This document shows positions 39,602-47,126 of a DNA stretch of 51,424 bases, piece by piece. The translations under genes were made by a program, and so were the position numbers. The notes beneath the pieces are model-generated. The model did not search any database. It saw nothing but the letters and a program-made list of their open reading frames with translations, and was not told where the DNA came from. This stretch comes from an uncultured Faecalibacterium sp. (GTDB lineage: Bacteria > Bacillota > Clostridia > Oscillospirales > Ruminococcaceae): the NCBI GenBank assembly GCA_934540955.1, contig CAKTCY010000008.1, positions 1-51,424 on the forward strand, written 5' to 3'. The first letter of the stretch is position 1. Each line of letters starts with the position of its first letter.

Positions 39602-40938
39602 TGCACCGCCTCCTCCCGTACCATGCGGACAGCCGCCCGGGGCGGCACGCCCTGCCCGATGAGGTTGTCCACGGCGGGCGGGCTGAACAGGCTCAGCTGC
39701 TCGCAGCTGCCGCTGAATACGTTGGGGTCGATGAGCGCCCGGGTAATGCGCTCCCGCCCGGCACTGCCGCGCCCCGGGTGCGCCCCGGAAAAGCCCCGGC
39801 AGGTGATGAAATACTGCGCCCGCTTGAGCACCACGCCCATGCGCTTCAGCTCGTCCAGCCCCAGCGCCGCCTGTTTGCGGGCGCGCCAGATGCGCCGGGC
39901 GCTTTTGGGGCCGATGCCCGGCACCCGCAGCAGCATCTCGAAGGGGGCGCGGTTCACGTCCACCGGGAACAGCCCGTAGTGCTGCACCGCCCAGTTGCAT
40001 TTGGGGTCCAGATAGGGGTTGAAGTTGGGGTTATCCTTATCTAAAATTTCGTCCGCCTCGAACTGATAGAACCGCAGCAGCCAGTCGGCCTGATACAGCC
40101 GGTGCTCCCGCAGAAGGGGCGGCTTTGTGTCCAGCGCGGGCAGGCGGGTGTCCTCGGCCACCGGAATGTAGGCGGAGTAGAACACCCGCTTCAGCCCGTA
40201 CTTCTGGTACATCCCCTCGGTGAGCTTTAAAATGTGGTAGTCCGTCTCCGGCGAAGCGCCCACGATCATCTGGGTGCTCTGCCCGGCGGGAGCAAATTTA
40301 GGCGCATGGCGGTAGAGGGTAAGCTCCTCCCGGCTGGCAGCGCCGGATACTGCAATCTGCTTCATGGGACGGAAGATGGAGTGCCGCCCCTTGTCCGGGG
40401 CCAGCAGGTTCAGGCTGCGCTCGCTGGGCAGCTCTACGTTCACGCTCAGACGGTCGGCCAGATAGCCCAGCTGCTGCAAAAGCTCCGGGCTTGTGCCCGG
40501 GATGGCCTTGGCGTGGATGTAGCCCCCAAAGCGGTATTCGCCCCGCAGCAGCCGCAGCACCGCCAGCATCCGCTCGGTGGTGTAGTCCGGGGTGCCCAGC
40601 ACCGCGCTGGACAAAAACAGCCCCTCGATGTAGTTGCGGCGGTAGAACTCCATGGTCAGCTCTGCCAGCTCCCGGGGCGCAAAGGTGGCGCGGGGGATAT
40701 CGTTGGAGCGGCGGTTGACGCAGTAGCCGCAGTCGAAGGAGCAGCAGTTGGTCATGAGTACCTTGAGCAGGCTGACGCAGCGGCCATCGGCGGTAAAGGC
40801 GTGGCAGCAGCCCGGGGCATAGCAGCTGCCCACCGTGCCCGGGCGCGCGGTGCGGGACGCCCCGCTGGAGGTGCAGGCAACGTCATATTTGGCACTGTCC
40901 GCCAGAATGGTCAGCTTGTCCATCAGGGTCTGTTCCAT
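39580..40938 (-). CDS. Radical SAM protein, putative DNA modification/repair (TIGR03916-like)
   Basis: The 452-residue protein has the radical SAM cluster motif CSFDCGYC (Cys66, Cys70, Cys73) within VLMTNCCSFDCGYCVNRRSND, further Cys upstream (GSCYAPGCCHAF), and a helix-hairpin-helix DNA-binding motif LLRVPGIGPKSARRIWRAR near residue 320. The pairing of radical SAM with HhH and the DUF4130 neighbour matches the TIGR03916/TIGR03915 pair, for which I know no established reaction. GGAGG precedes the ATG at 40938. The transcript starts after the terminator at 40987-41020. Confidence 0.88.
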   Translation of the reverse strand: MEQTLMDKLTILADSAKYDVACTSSGASRTARPGTVGSCYAPGCCHAFTADGRCVSLLKVLMTNCCSFDCGYCVNRRSNDIPRATFAPRELAELTMEFYRRNYIEGLFLSSAVLGTPDYTTERMLAVLRLLRGEYRFGGYIHAKAIPGTSPELLQQLGYLADRLSVNVELPSERSLNLLAPDKGRHSIFRPMKQIAVSGAASREELTLYRHAPKFAPAGQSTQMIVGASPETDYHILKLTEGMYQKYGLKRVFYSAYIPVAEDTRLPALDTKPPLLREHRLYQADWLLRFYQFEADEILDKDNPNFNPYLDPKCNWAVQHYGLFPVDVNRAPFEMLLRVPGIGPKSARRIWRARKQAALGLDELKRMGVVLKRAQYFITCRGFSGAHPGRGSAGRERITRALIDPNVFSGSCEQLSLFSPPAVDNLIGQGVPPRAAVRMVREEAVQCLAKAL

Positions 40939-40986
40939 GCAAAAAACACCTCCAAAGGGGATAAAACCGGGAAAAAGGGTCAAAAA

Positions 40987-41020
40987 ATAAAGCCATGCGC
41001 AAAACAGCAGATGGCTTTAT
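40987..41020 (-). terminator. Terminator of the XRE-S24 regulator transcript
   Basis: On the minus strand ATAAAGCCAT pairs with ATGGCTTTAT, followed by TTTTTG. The gap 40939-41260 holds only this and family B copy 5. Confidence 0.75.
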
Positions 41021-41046
41021 GAAAAACAGGGGAGCGTCTGGCCTCG

Positions 41047-41256
41047 AACCCTCTCAGTCTGCTCCCGTTGGTCGCATCCAGCTCCCCCGAAGGGGGAGCT
41101 TTTTTGCGATAACGGAAACGTGTCGGATAAATGATAAAAGCTTATGGCAGTGCTATAAGCTCCCCCTGAGAGGAAAGACTTCCCCCGGCCGGGGGAAGAT
41201 GTCGCGCAGCGACAAAAGGGGGAATCTGGCATCGCGCAGCGATGACTGAGAGGGTT
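41047..41256. repeat. Family B intergenic repeat, copy 5 (composite)
   Basis: AACCCTCTCAGTC at the left, GACTGAGAGGGTT at the right. Inside are AGCTCCCCCGAAGGGGGAGC, an unrelated central stretch, a reversed AGCTCCCCCTGAGAGG, CTTCCCCCGGCCGGGGGAAG and GTCGCGCAGCGAC. The module order differs from copies 3 and 4, as if two copies had been nested. Confidence 0.75.
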
Positions 41257-41260
41257 CCGC

Positions 41261-41893
41261 TTACCACTTGGCCTTGGTCTCCACCACGCGGCCTGCAATG
41301 TGCAGGTGGTTCAGCTCCTCGCCCTTGATGACCATTTCATGATAGGCGGGGTTGAAGGGCTGCAGCACCACGCAGTTGCCGCGCTGGATGTAGCGCTTCA
41401 GGGTGCCCTCGCCCTCGTCGCCGTAGATCAGAACGCCCAGGTCGCCGTTTTCCAGCGTGTCCTGCTTGTGCACCAGCGCAAGGTCGCCGTCCTGAATGCG
41501 GGGCTCCATGCTGTCGCCGCGCACCACCAGATAAAAATAGTTGGCGGGGTCCTTCACGCGGGCATACTCCTGCCCGTAGTCCTCTTCAAAGGCCAGTGCG
41601 CCGTAGCCGGCCTTTACCGTGCCGATGACCGGGATCAGGCTCTCGGTATAGCTGCCGAAAAAGCGCTCCTCGGGGGCAGAAACGTTGCTGACCGGGCGGT
41701 ACAGCCCCAGCAGATAATCCGCCGTGGTGTTCAAAAGCTCCGCAATGCGGGCCACGGTGGAGGGGTCGGGGGAGGATTTGCCGCTTTCCCACTTGCCGAC
41801 AGCCTGCTGGGTGACCCCCAGTCTGGAGGCAAGCTCCGCTTGGCTGACGCCCTGCTTTTTGCGGCACTGCTTCAATAGCTCTGAAAACGACAT
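41261..41893 (-). CDS. XRE-family regulator with S24 (LexA-like) peptidase domain
   Basis: The 210-residue protein couples an N-terminal Cro/CI helix-turn-helix (VSQAELASRLGVTQQAVGKWESGKSSP, residues 16-42) to a C-terminal S24 autoprotease. The nucleophile is Ser128 (RGDSMEP) and the general base Lys166 (GTLKRY); the probable self-cleavage site is Ala95-Gly96 (VKAGYGAL). Such repressors are cleaved after DNA damage when RecA filaments form and are often phage or stress repressors. No phage genes are visible here. AAAGGAG precedes the ATG, and a perfect -10 lies upstream (41935-41963). Confidence 0.92.
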   Translation of the reverse strand: MSFSELLKQCRKKQGVSQAELASRLGVTQQAVGKWESGKSSPDPSTVARIAELLNTTADYLLGLYRPVSNVSAPEERFFGSYTESLIPVIGTVKAGYGALAFEEDYGQEYARVKDPANYFYLVVRGDSMEPRIQDGDLALVHKQDTLENGDLGVLIYGDEGEGTLKRYIQRGNCVVLQPFNPAYHEMVIKGEELNHLHIAGRVVETKAKW

Positions 41894-41934
41894 GATGATG
41901 CTCCTTTTCCCGATGGGTGGTTTATGTTGGTTTT

Positions 41935-41963
41935 ATTATACAACAAAAAGGTGTTTCTGTAAA
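41935..41963 (-). promoter_or_regulatory. Promoter of the XRE-S24 gene
   Basis: On the minus strand TTTACA (41963-41958) and TATAAT (41940-41935), 17-base spacer, about 40 bases before the start codon. Confidence 0.82.
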
Positions 41964-42056
41964 GAGAAATTCCAAAAAAACTTCGAATAAAGGTTGTGAT
42001 AAATGCACCCGCTGTGCAGCTGCCGTACAGAAAAAAGAAAAAATTTGCATAAGGGC

Positions 42057-42085
42057 TTGACAGAACGGCGTAAATCTGGTAAAGT
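42057..42085 (+). promoter_or_regulatory. Promoter of the tRNA-Ser operon
   Basis: TTGACA (42057-42062) and TAAAGT (42080-42085) with 17-base spacer, 39 bases before the first tRNA. Confidence 0.8.
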
Positions 42086-42124
42086 AAGTAGGCATTCGAC
42101 ACGGCGTAACGCGAGTGTCCACAA

Positions 42125-42212
42125 GGAGAGATGTCCGAGTGGTTTAAGGAAGCAGTCTTGAAAACTGCCGTACGGCAACGTACCGTGGGTTCGAATCCCA
42201 CTCTCTCCGCCA
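42125..42212 (+). tRNA. tRNA-Ser (UGA anticodon)
   Basis: Acceptor arms GGAGAGA and TCTCTCC, anticodon loop CTTGAAA with TGA, a long variable arm (GTACGG / CGTAC), T-loop TTCGAAT and an encoded CCA end. It reads UCA codons. Confidence 0.97.
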
Positions 42213-42245
42213 TTTTTATTGAATAAGTGTAATACACTTTGCTCT

Positions 42246-42339
42246 GGAGTAGTACTCAAGAGGCCGAAGAGGCGCCCCTGCTAAGGGCGTAGGTCGTCTA
42301 AACAACGGCGCGAGGGTTCAAATCCCTCCTACTCCGCCA
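42246..42339 (+). tRNA. tRNA-Ser (GCU anticodon)
   Basis: Acceptor arms GGAGTAG and CTACTCC, anticodon loop CTGCTAA with GCT, long variable arm, T-loop TTCAAAT and encoded CCA. It reads AGC and AGU codons. Co-transcribed with the preceding tRNA-Ser. Confidence 0.97.
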
Positions 42340-42341
42340 AG

Positions 42342-42387
42342 AAAATCCCTCGTAGTTTCGTGAAAACTGCGGGGGATTTTCCTTTTT
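42342..42387 (+). terminator. Terminator of the tRNA operon
   Basis: AAAATCCCTCGTAGTTT pairs with AAACTGCGGGGGATTTT, followed by CCTTTTT. Confidence 0.85.
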
Positions 42388-42402
42388 ATAGCGTCCTCAC
42401 TC

Positions 42403-42509
42403 GTGAAAAAGGGGTTCTGAAAAGCCCGCAGGCTTTTCAGAACCCCCAAATTATAAATAATCTTTCCGCTGAATATGCCCAGAGCAACGCGGAGGGCATT
42501 CTAAATCGT
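42403..42509 (+). repeat. Structured intergenic element E, copy 9
   Basis: GTGAAAA, perfect hairpin GGGGTTCTGAAAAGCC / GGCTTTTCAGAACCCC with CGCA loop, AAATTATAAATAAT linker, TCCGC with GCGGA, ATGCCC with GGGCAT, AAATCGT. It lies between the tRNA operon and the convergent TraX-like gene. Confidence 0.82.
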
Positions 42510-42548
42510 CCGGCCTTGCCGCAGCGAACCGGCTGAACCGGAAAAGCT

Positions 42549-43295
42549 TTACAGCAGTAGGTTCGTGATGCCTGCCAGCACCAGCAGGTGCACCGGGTAG
42601 AACCAGTAAAAGGCCTTTTTCTGCAGCGGACTGCACGCGCCGCGCTGTCCGTTGTAGAACCAGACCAGCACAAAGGCCAGCGGGGCGGTGAGCTCGAATG
42701 AGAACAGCAGCGCGCCCACAAGGCACTGCCGCTTGCGGTCTGCACGGGTGAGGTACAGCACGCAGATGATGAGCACGCCGATGGCGTGGTAGTCGGTGCT
42801 GGCAGCCAGCGCCAGCGCGGCGCACCCGCCCGCCCACACAAGCCCCTGCCAGCCGGGCAGGCCGTTTTCCTTTTCAAAGCGCTTGAGCCCTGCCATAGCC
42901 AGCACGCCCAGTGCCAGCGTCCAGTAAACGTTCTGCGCACTGGGGTCAAAGGGGGTGCGGAAGAACGCAAGGTCAAAGGGTACTTCGCTCAGAAGGCCGA
43001 ACAGCACCAGCCGCCCAAGGTAGCCTTTGACGTTGTGGGTGTGCACAAAGCCCTCCACCAGCAGAAAGCAGAACAGGGGAAAGGCCAGCCGCCCGGTGAA
43101 GCGCAGCACCATGTCCAGCCGGTACAGCGGATAGGCGGAAAGGGTGTCCTGCGAGAGGACATCGGCGTCCAGCCCGGGCGCAAGGATGCCTGCCTCAAGG
43201 CAGGACGCGCCGATGTGATCCACCAGCATGGTGATGCAGGCAATGGTTTTAAGAGTGGTGCCGCTGAAGCTGCGGCGCGGGGAAAGTGCGGTCAT
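42549..43295 (-). CDS. TraX-like multi-pass membrane protein
   Basis: The 248-residue protein shows the TraX family opening GTTLKTIACITMLVDHIGAS, then RLAFPLFCFLLVEGFVHTHN, LFGLLSEVPFDLAFF and WFYPVHLLVLAGIT, with about seven hydrophobic segments. TraX of the F plasmid acetylates pilin; chromosomal relatives in Firmicutes are presumed membrane acyltransferases with unknown acceptor. The ATG at 43295 follows GAGGTG; the frame is open upstream through the divergent promoter region but that is not supported. It is divergent from the LysR gene. Confidence 0.88.
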   Translation of the reverse strand: MTALSPRRSFSGTTLKTIACITMLVDHIGASCLEAGILAPGLDADVLSQDTLSAYPLYRLDMVLRFTGRLAFPLFCFLLVEGFVHTHNVKGYLGRLVLFGLLSEVPFDLAFFRTPFDPSAQNVYWTLALGVLAMAGLKRFEKENGLPGWQGLVWAGGCAALALAASTDYHAIGVLIICVLYLTRADRKRQCLVGALLFSFELTAPLAFVLVWFYNGQRGACSPLQKKAFYWFYPVHLLVLAGITNLLL

Positions 43296-43542
43296 AAAAA
43301 ACACCTCGGTCGGGTCGTTAAAAATCGTTACAGAAACTATAACGGAGGAAAGGCGGAATTTCCTGCAGAAATCGCGGCAAAATCTGCACAGAGCGTGCAA
43401 AAATCGGGGCAAAATGCTTGACAGAAAAGGCGCGGGATAGTACAATCAAGAAGATAATTGAACTATCTCAAATGAAAGATGAAAAAGATTCACAGAGAAT
43501 CGGGCGTCTCCGAACCAGTAAAGACGGAAGGAGGCTTTGGGC

Positions 43543-44430
43543 ATGACGCTATTTTCCTACGAAATTTTTGATGCCGTGGCCCGGCAGGGCAGCTTTAACA
43601 AGGCGGCACAGCAGCTGCACCTGACCCCCTCGGCCATCAGTCACGCCATTGCCGTAATGGAGGAGGAGCTGGGCTTTGCCCTGTTCAATCGCGGCAAAAA
43701 CGGCGTATCCATGACCAGCTACGGCGCATCCCTGTACCCCTCTATCCGCGATGTGCTGAACAGCGACGAGGCGCTGAAGCAGAGCATCGCCCGCCTGAAC
43801 GGCTTGGAAAAGGGCAAGGTGAAGCTGGGTGTATTCAACTCGGTGTGTGCATCGCTGCTGCCCGGGCTGCTGAAAAGCTTTGCGGCGCATTATCCACAGA
43901 TCGAGATCGAAGTATATCAGGGCACCTACGATGATGTCAAGGAGTGGCTGCGCACCGGTCAGGTGGATATCGCCTTCCTGTCCTCCACCTGCCGGGAGGA
44001 GTTCAACCTCACCGAGCTGTTCCGGGAGCCGCTGCTGTGCATCGTGCCGCAGGACTGGCCGGAGCCGCAGGACGGCGTGATGACCCCGGCGCTGATGAAC
44101 GGCCAGAGCTTTGTGGTGCAGTGCGATGCCACCGACGCCGAAATGCGCCAGTTCCTCAAGAAATACAAGATCGGCACCGAGCGCCGCTGCCACGTCATCG
44201 ACGACCAGTCCAACATTGCCATGGTGGAGGCCGGGCTGGGCATCTCCATCATGCCGCAGATGCTGCTGCGGGACTGCAAGGCCGCCGTCAAGGTGTATCC
44301 CATCGAGCCGGAGGAGTACCGCGTGGTGGGCCTGGCCGTGCAGCGCCCGGCCTCCATGGCTCCCGCCGTGGAGCAGATGTTCCACCACATCGTGGAGTAC
44401 TGCCACGAGCTGGATCTGTCGCTGCAATAA
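43543..44430 (+). CDS. LysR-family transcriptional regulator
   Basis: The 295-residue protein has the LysR winged helix (YEIFDAVARQGSFNKAAQQLHLTPSAISHAIAVMEEELG, residues about 5-44) and a periplasmic-binding-like effector domain (GKVKLGVFNSVCASLLPGLL, QVDIAFLSST, AGLGISIMP). The ATG at 43543 is eight bases after GGAAGGAGG; a TTG at 43537 is less likely. LysR regulators often control the divergently transcribed neighbour, here the TraX-like gene, which is an inference from position. The effector is unknown. Confidence 0.94.
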   Translation: MTLFSYEIFDAVARQGSFNKAAQQLHLTPSAISHAIAVMEEELGFALFNRGKNGVSMTSYGASLYPSIRDVLNSDEALKQSIARLNGLEKGKVKLGVFNSVCASLLPGLLKSFAAHYPQIEIEVYQGTYDDVKEWLRTGQVDIAFLSSTCREEFNLTELFREPLLCIVPQDWPEPQDGVMTPALMNGQSFVVQCDATDAEMRQFLKKYKIGTERRCHVIDDQSNIAMVEAGLGISIMPQMLLRDCKAAVKVYPIEPEEYRVVGLAVQRPASMAPAVEQMFHHIVEYCHELDLSLQ

Positions 44431-44450
44431 AGAATATTCTTGTGTTTTTC

Positions 44451-44484
44451 AACCGGGAAGCTCTGCGGAGCATCCCGGTTTTTT
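44451..44484 (+). terminator. Intrinsic terminator of the LysR gene
   Basis: AACCGGGA pairs with TCCCGGTT around GCTCTGCGGAGC, followed by TTTT. Confidence 0.85.
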
Positions 44485-44505
44485 GTTGACTACTGCAAGT
44501 AAAAA

Positions 44506-44534
44506 TTGCATCCGGCGGCAAAATGGATTATACT
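44506..44534 (+). promoter_or_regulatory. Promoter of the exported hydrolase gene
   Basis: TTGCAT (44506-44511) and TATACT (44529-44534) with 17-base spacer, about 50 bases before the ATG. Confidence 0.75.
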
Positions 44535-44588
44535 ATAAAAAAGCGCTGTGGGGCACGACCCGCAGGAGCGGATGTGAGGGGATGAAGC

Positions 44589-46163
44589 ATGAAACGACGG
44601 GATTTTTGCAAGGGTCTTGCGGTGACCCTTGCGGCGGGGGCGCTGGCTCCCGGTGCGGTGCTGCCGCAGGCCGGGGCGGCTACGGCCTTGGTCGGCCGCG
44701 CCGTGCCGGACGACTATTATACCCTGTGGTACCGCAGTGAACGCAACGGTACCGACCTGCGGCACGATTACTATTACAGCGATAGCCTGTTCGACCATGC
44801 TGCCACGGAGTACGACAACCAGCTGGCGCTGGTCTCCTTGGGCATGGCGGCGGCCACCGGCGGCCCGTGGGAGAGCGACCAGCGCTATTGGATGGAGGGC
44901 GAGGTCGGCCGCGCCGACTATATCCGGGATGCCCTTGCAAAGCTGGGCTTTGCCGAGGTAGAGCTGTTCAACTATGACCACAGCCTGAATGAGGCACCGG
45001 ACACGGTGGCCTGTGCGGTTGCCCGCAAAACGCTGGTGCGAGGCGACAGACCGGTGACCGTTATCGGAGTGTTCGCGCGCAGCAGCGGCTACGGAGCCGA
45101 GTGGGCGGCTAATTTTCACGCAGGACCCGGCAGCGCCCACACCGGCTTTGTTGCGGCGGCGCGGCAGCTGACTGAAAAAATACGCGGATACGTTCAGGCG
45201 TCGGCAAAGCGTCAGCCGTTTGGCACCCTGAAGCTCTGGATGGGCGGGTACAGCCGTGGTGGCGGCGTGACGAACCTTGTGGCGGCACGGCTGCCTGCTG
45301 TGCTGCCGCAGCTGGAAAGGAAAAACACCTTCGTCTATACCTTTGCCGCCCCGGTAGCCCTTACGGCGGCAGACTGCCCCGACCTGCAGCAGGACTTTGA
45401 CAATAACCATTCGGCAGACGGCAGCCTGAAAAAGGACTGGGACACCAGTAACATTTTCAACATCGTCTCCAGCGGAGATGCGGTCCCGCGGGTGCTGCCG
45501 GCACAGTGGGGCTTCTACCGCAACGGCAACGACCGGTTCCTGCCCTCTACGGTCGTCCCGGAGGAGCTGCAGGCGCTGAATGACCGCAGCATAAGGATGG
45601 AGGGCACACCGCTGGATTTCGGGAAGCTGGCCGTTACCGAGGAGACCGATGCCGCGCTGCAGTCTGCAATGACCCTGTTCGGCAGCCGCCAGACCTACTA
45701 CGAGGACTACGAGGACGCCATGCGCTGTATGCTGCAATGCGTGACCACCCGCTCGGAGGCGGAGGCGACCCGGGGCATCATTCTGGACGATGCCGCCGTG
45801 GTGGCGCGTCTGCGCAGCATGGAGCCCATGCAGCAGTTCCCGCAGAAAAAGGTGGAGCGCTGCGTGCAGGCGGCCTCTGCCCTGAGCCGCCCGGTACTGG
45901 AAAAGCTGGGCGGCACGGTACCGCTGAGGGCGCAGCAGATCGTCATCCCCATGCTGGCGGTCGGCCTGTGCTTTGGACTGGAGCCGGACACCCTGCAGAC
46001 GGTGGCAAACTTTGTGTTGTCCACCATCACGGTAAAGGGACAGCTGAGCGGCATTTTAAATACGGTGCTGTGCCATTTTGTGGAAAACTACGTCACCCTG
46101 CTGGAATACTATGACCCCACCGACCACGGCATGGAGCCCTACACCCGGCGGGAGGAGCTATAA
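44589..46163 (+). CDS. Exported lipase/esterase-like alpha/beta hydrolase
   Basis: The 524-residue protein starts MKRRDFCKGLAVTLAAGALA, a signal peptide with a twin-arginine-like RRDFCK motif and a possible cleavage near AGAATA (about residue 32). A nucleophile elbow GYSRGG, with Ser222, lies in LWMGGYSRGGGVTNLVAA and fits class-3-type lipases; FNIVSSGDAVPRVLP near residue 295 would supply the Asp, and a His could come from the C-terminal part (DPTDHGME). The middle region contains FVYTFAAPVAL, typical of lipase 3 folds. Substrate unknown. Own promoter at 44506-44534. A weak hairpin follows the stop. Confidence 0.78.
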   Translation: MKRRDFCKGLAVTLAAGALAPGAVLPQAGAATALVGRAVPDDYYTLWYRSERNGTDLRHDYYYSDSLFDHAATEYDNQLALVSLGMAAATGGPWESDQRYWMEGEVGRADYIRDALAKLGFAEVELFNYDHSLNEAPDTVACAVARKTLVRGDRPVTVIGVFARSSGYGAEWAANFHAGPGSAHTGFVAAARQLTEKIRGYVQASAKRQPFGTLKLWMGGYSRGGGVTNLVAARLPAVLPQLERKNTFVYTFAAPVALTAADCPDLQQDFDNNHSADGSLKKDWDTSNIFNIVSSGDAVPRVLPAQWGFYRNGNDRFLPSTVVPEELQALNDRSIRMEGTPLDFGKLAVTEETDAALQSAMTLFGSRQTYYEDYEDAMRCMLQCVTTRSEAEATRGIILDDAAVVARLRSMEPMQQFPQKKVERCVQAASALSRPVLEKLGGTVPLRAQQIVIPMLAVGLCFGLEPDTLQTVANFVLSTITVKGQLSGILNTVLCHFVENYVTLLEYYDPTDHGMEPYTRREEL

Positions 46164-46167
46164 GCAA

Positions 46168-46203
46168 AAGACCGCTGTGCAGACACTGTGCAGCGGCCTT
46201 GGC
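46168..46203 (+). terminator. Weak hairpin after the hydrolase gene
   Basis: AGACCGCTG pairs with CAGCGGCCT around TGCAGACACTGTG, followed by TGGCTTT. The T-run is broken, so confidence is low. Confidence 0.45.
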
Positions 46204-46217
46204 TTTACAGATAAAGC

Positions 46218-46637
46218 TCAGAGCTTGAACAGGTTCAGCCCGGTAACGGGGTCGTACTGGCGGTCTACCGTGCCGTCCAGAACCTCCACCACCATCTCGC
46301 AGGTGGCGCTGACCACCGCCCGGTTCAGATGCCCGCCGAACACCTCGCCCTTGTCGTTCCCAGCGCTCATATGCAGGTGGGTGTAGAACGCACCGTTCAT
46401 GGTGTTGATGGTGCCGGTCAGGGACACGATCTCAAAGCTGCCGCTGAAACTGTTGGCGTAGTATTGCTTCTCCGCTACATTATATACGCCCACCGTAAAG
46501 CTGTTGGTGGCGCCCAGCGCCTGTACGGCGGCAAGGCGGATGTTTTCTTTCAGGGCAAGATCCTTGACCTGTTCAAGGATCTCCTCGTCCTTGTCGATGC
46601 GTACAATGATCTTATTGCCAAAGCGTTTGTATTCCAT
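46218..46637 (-). CDS. PPC/DUF296-domain protein
   Basis: The 139-residue protein is a single PPC (plants and prokaryotes conserved, DUF296) domain. Visible signatures are IRLAAVQALGATNSFTVGVY, the metal-binding-like THLHMSAGNDKGEVFGGHL and VVEVLDGTVDRQYDP. Bacterial single-domain members form trimers and are often called DNA-binding proteins by similarity to plant AHL proteins, but their real role is not settled. AAAGGAG lies upstream of the ATG. It is convergent with the lipase-like gene. Confidence 0.92.
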   Translation of the reverse strand: MEYKRFGNKIIVRIDKDEEILEQVKDLALKENIRLAAVQALGATNSFTVGVYNVAEKQYYANSFSGSFEIVSLTGTINTMNGAFYTHLHMSAGNDKGEVFGGHLNRAVVSATCEMVVEVLDGTVDRQYDPVTGLNLFKL

Positions 46638-46698
46638 GGGGAAGCATCTCCTTTATGTGGGCTTTGTGCGCTGCTCCTTGCCGGGAACGCGCGCGGAT

Positions 46699-46890
46699 TT
46701 ATTGCTCTTCTGAATCCAAGCCAAGTTCTTTCAGCTCTTCTTCGTTTTGGATATCTTCATTGGTTTTCTCGCCGGTGATAGCACGGTAAGCTTCTTTGAT
46801 GCCGTTTTTCACTGCCCATTTGATAACGAAATACAGCGCGATCAAAATAATGATGGCGGTTCCACCGCTGATGCCTAATTCATTCCACAC
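46699..46890 (-). CDS. Small membrane protein of unknown function
   Basis: A 63-residue protein with one transmembrane helix (SGGTAIIILIALYFVIKWAV, about residues 8-27) and a charged, Glu-rich cytoplasmic tail (NEEELKELGLDSEEQ). I choose the GTG at 46890 because GGAGG is eight bases upstream; the longer frame to 47013 crosses a promoter-like TATACT. It is the upstream gene of the PPC protein on the same strand, about 60 bases apart, and may share its transcript. Family not recognised. Confidence 0.75.
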   Translation of the reverse strand: MWNELGISGGTAIIILIALYFVIKWAVKNGIKEAYRAITGEKTNEDIQNEEELKELGLDSEEQ

Positions 46891-47126
46891 GATTCGTTCC
46901 TCCGAGATCCGATTTGTTAAGCTAAGCCGAGTATACCACACCCGCCAAGGAAAGAACACCCCCGATAGCGTAAAATTTGCAGGCTGGAGCTTGTCGGGGC
47001 GGGGCCCCTCCATCTGCTGGCGCAGACCGTTCGGTCACTTAAAAAATAAAGAAGATATTTGCTGCAATACAGATAACGCAAAATCACCCCAGCTGCTCGT
47101 ATATGTGAAAAAAGGAGAGAGATCAA

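Noticed and set aside
41261..41893. Prophage marked by the S24 repressor
   Set aside because: No integrase, structural, or lysis genes are seen on either side; neighbours are ordinary chromosomal genes.
41936..42259. Minus-strand frames over the tRNA-Ser region (ESGIRTHGTLPYG and ERVGFEPTVRC-like peptides)
   Set aside because: These are the familiar false translations of tRNA-Ser genes.
202..42509. CRISPR array interpretation of the repeated elements
   Set aside because: The copies are kilobases apart, in both orientations, with no regularly spaced spacers and no cas genes.
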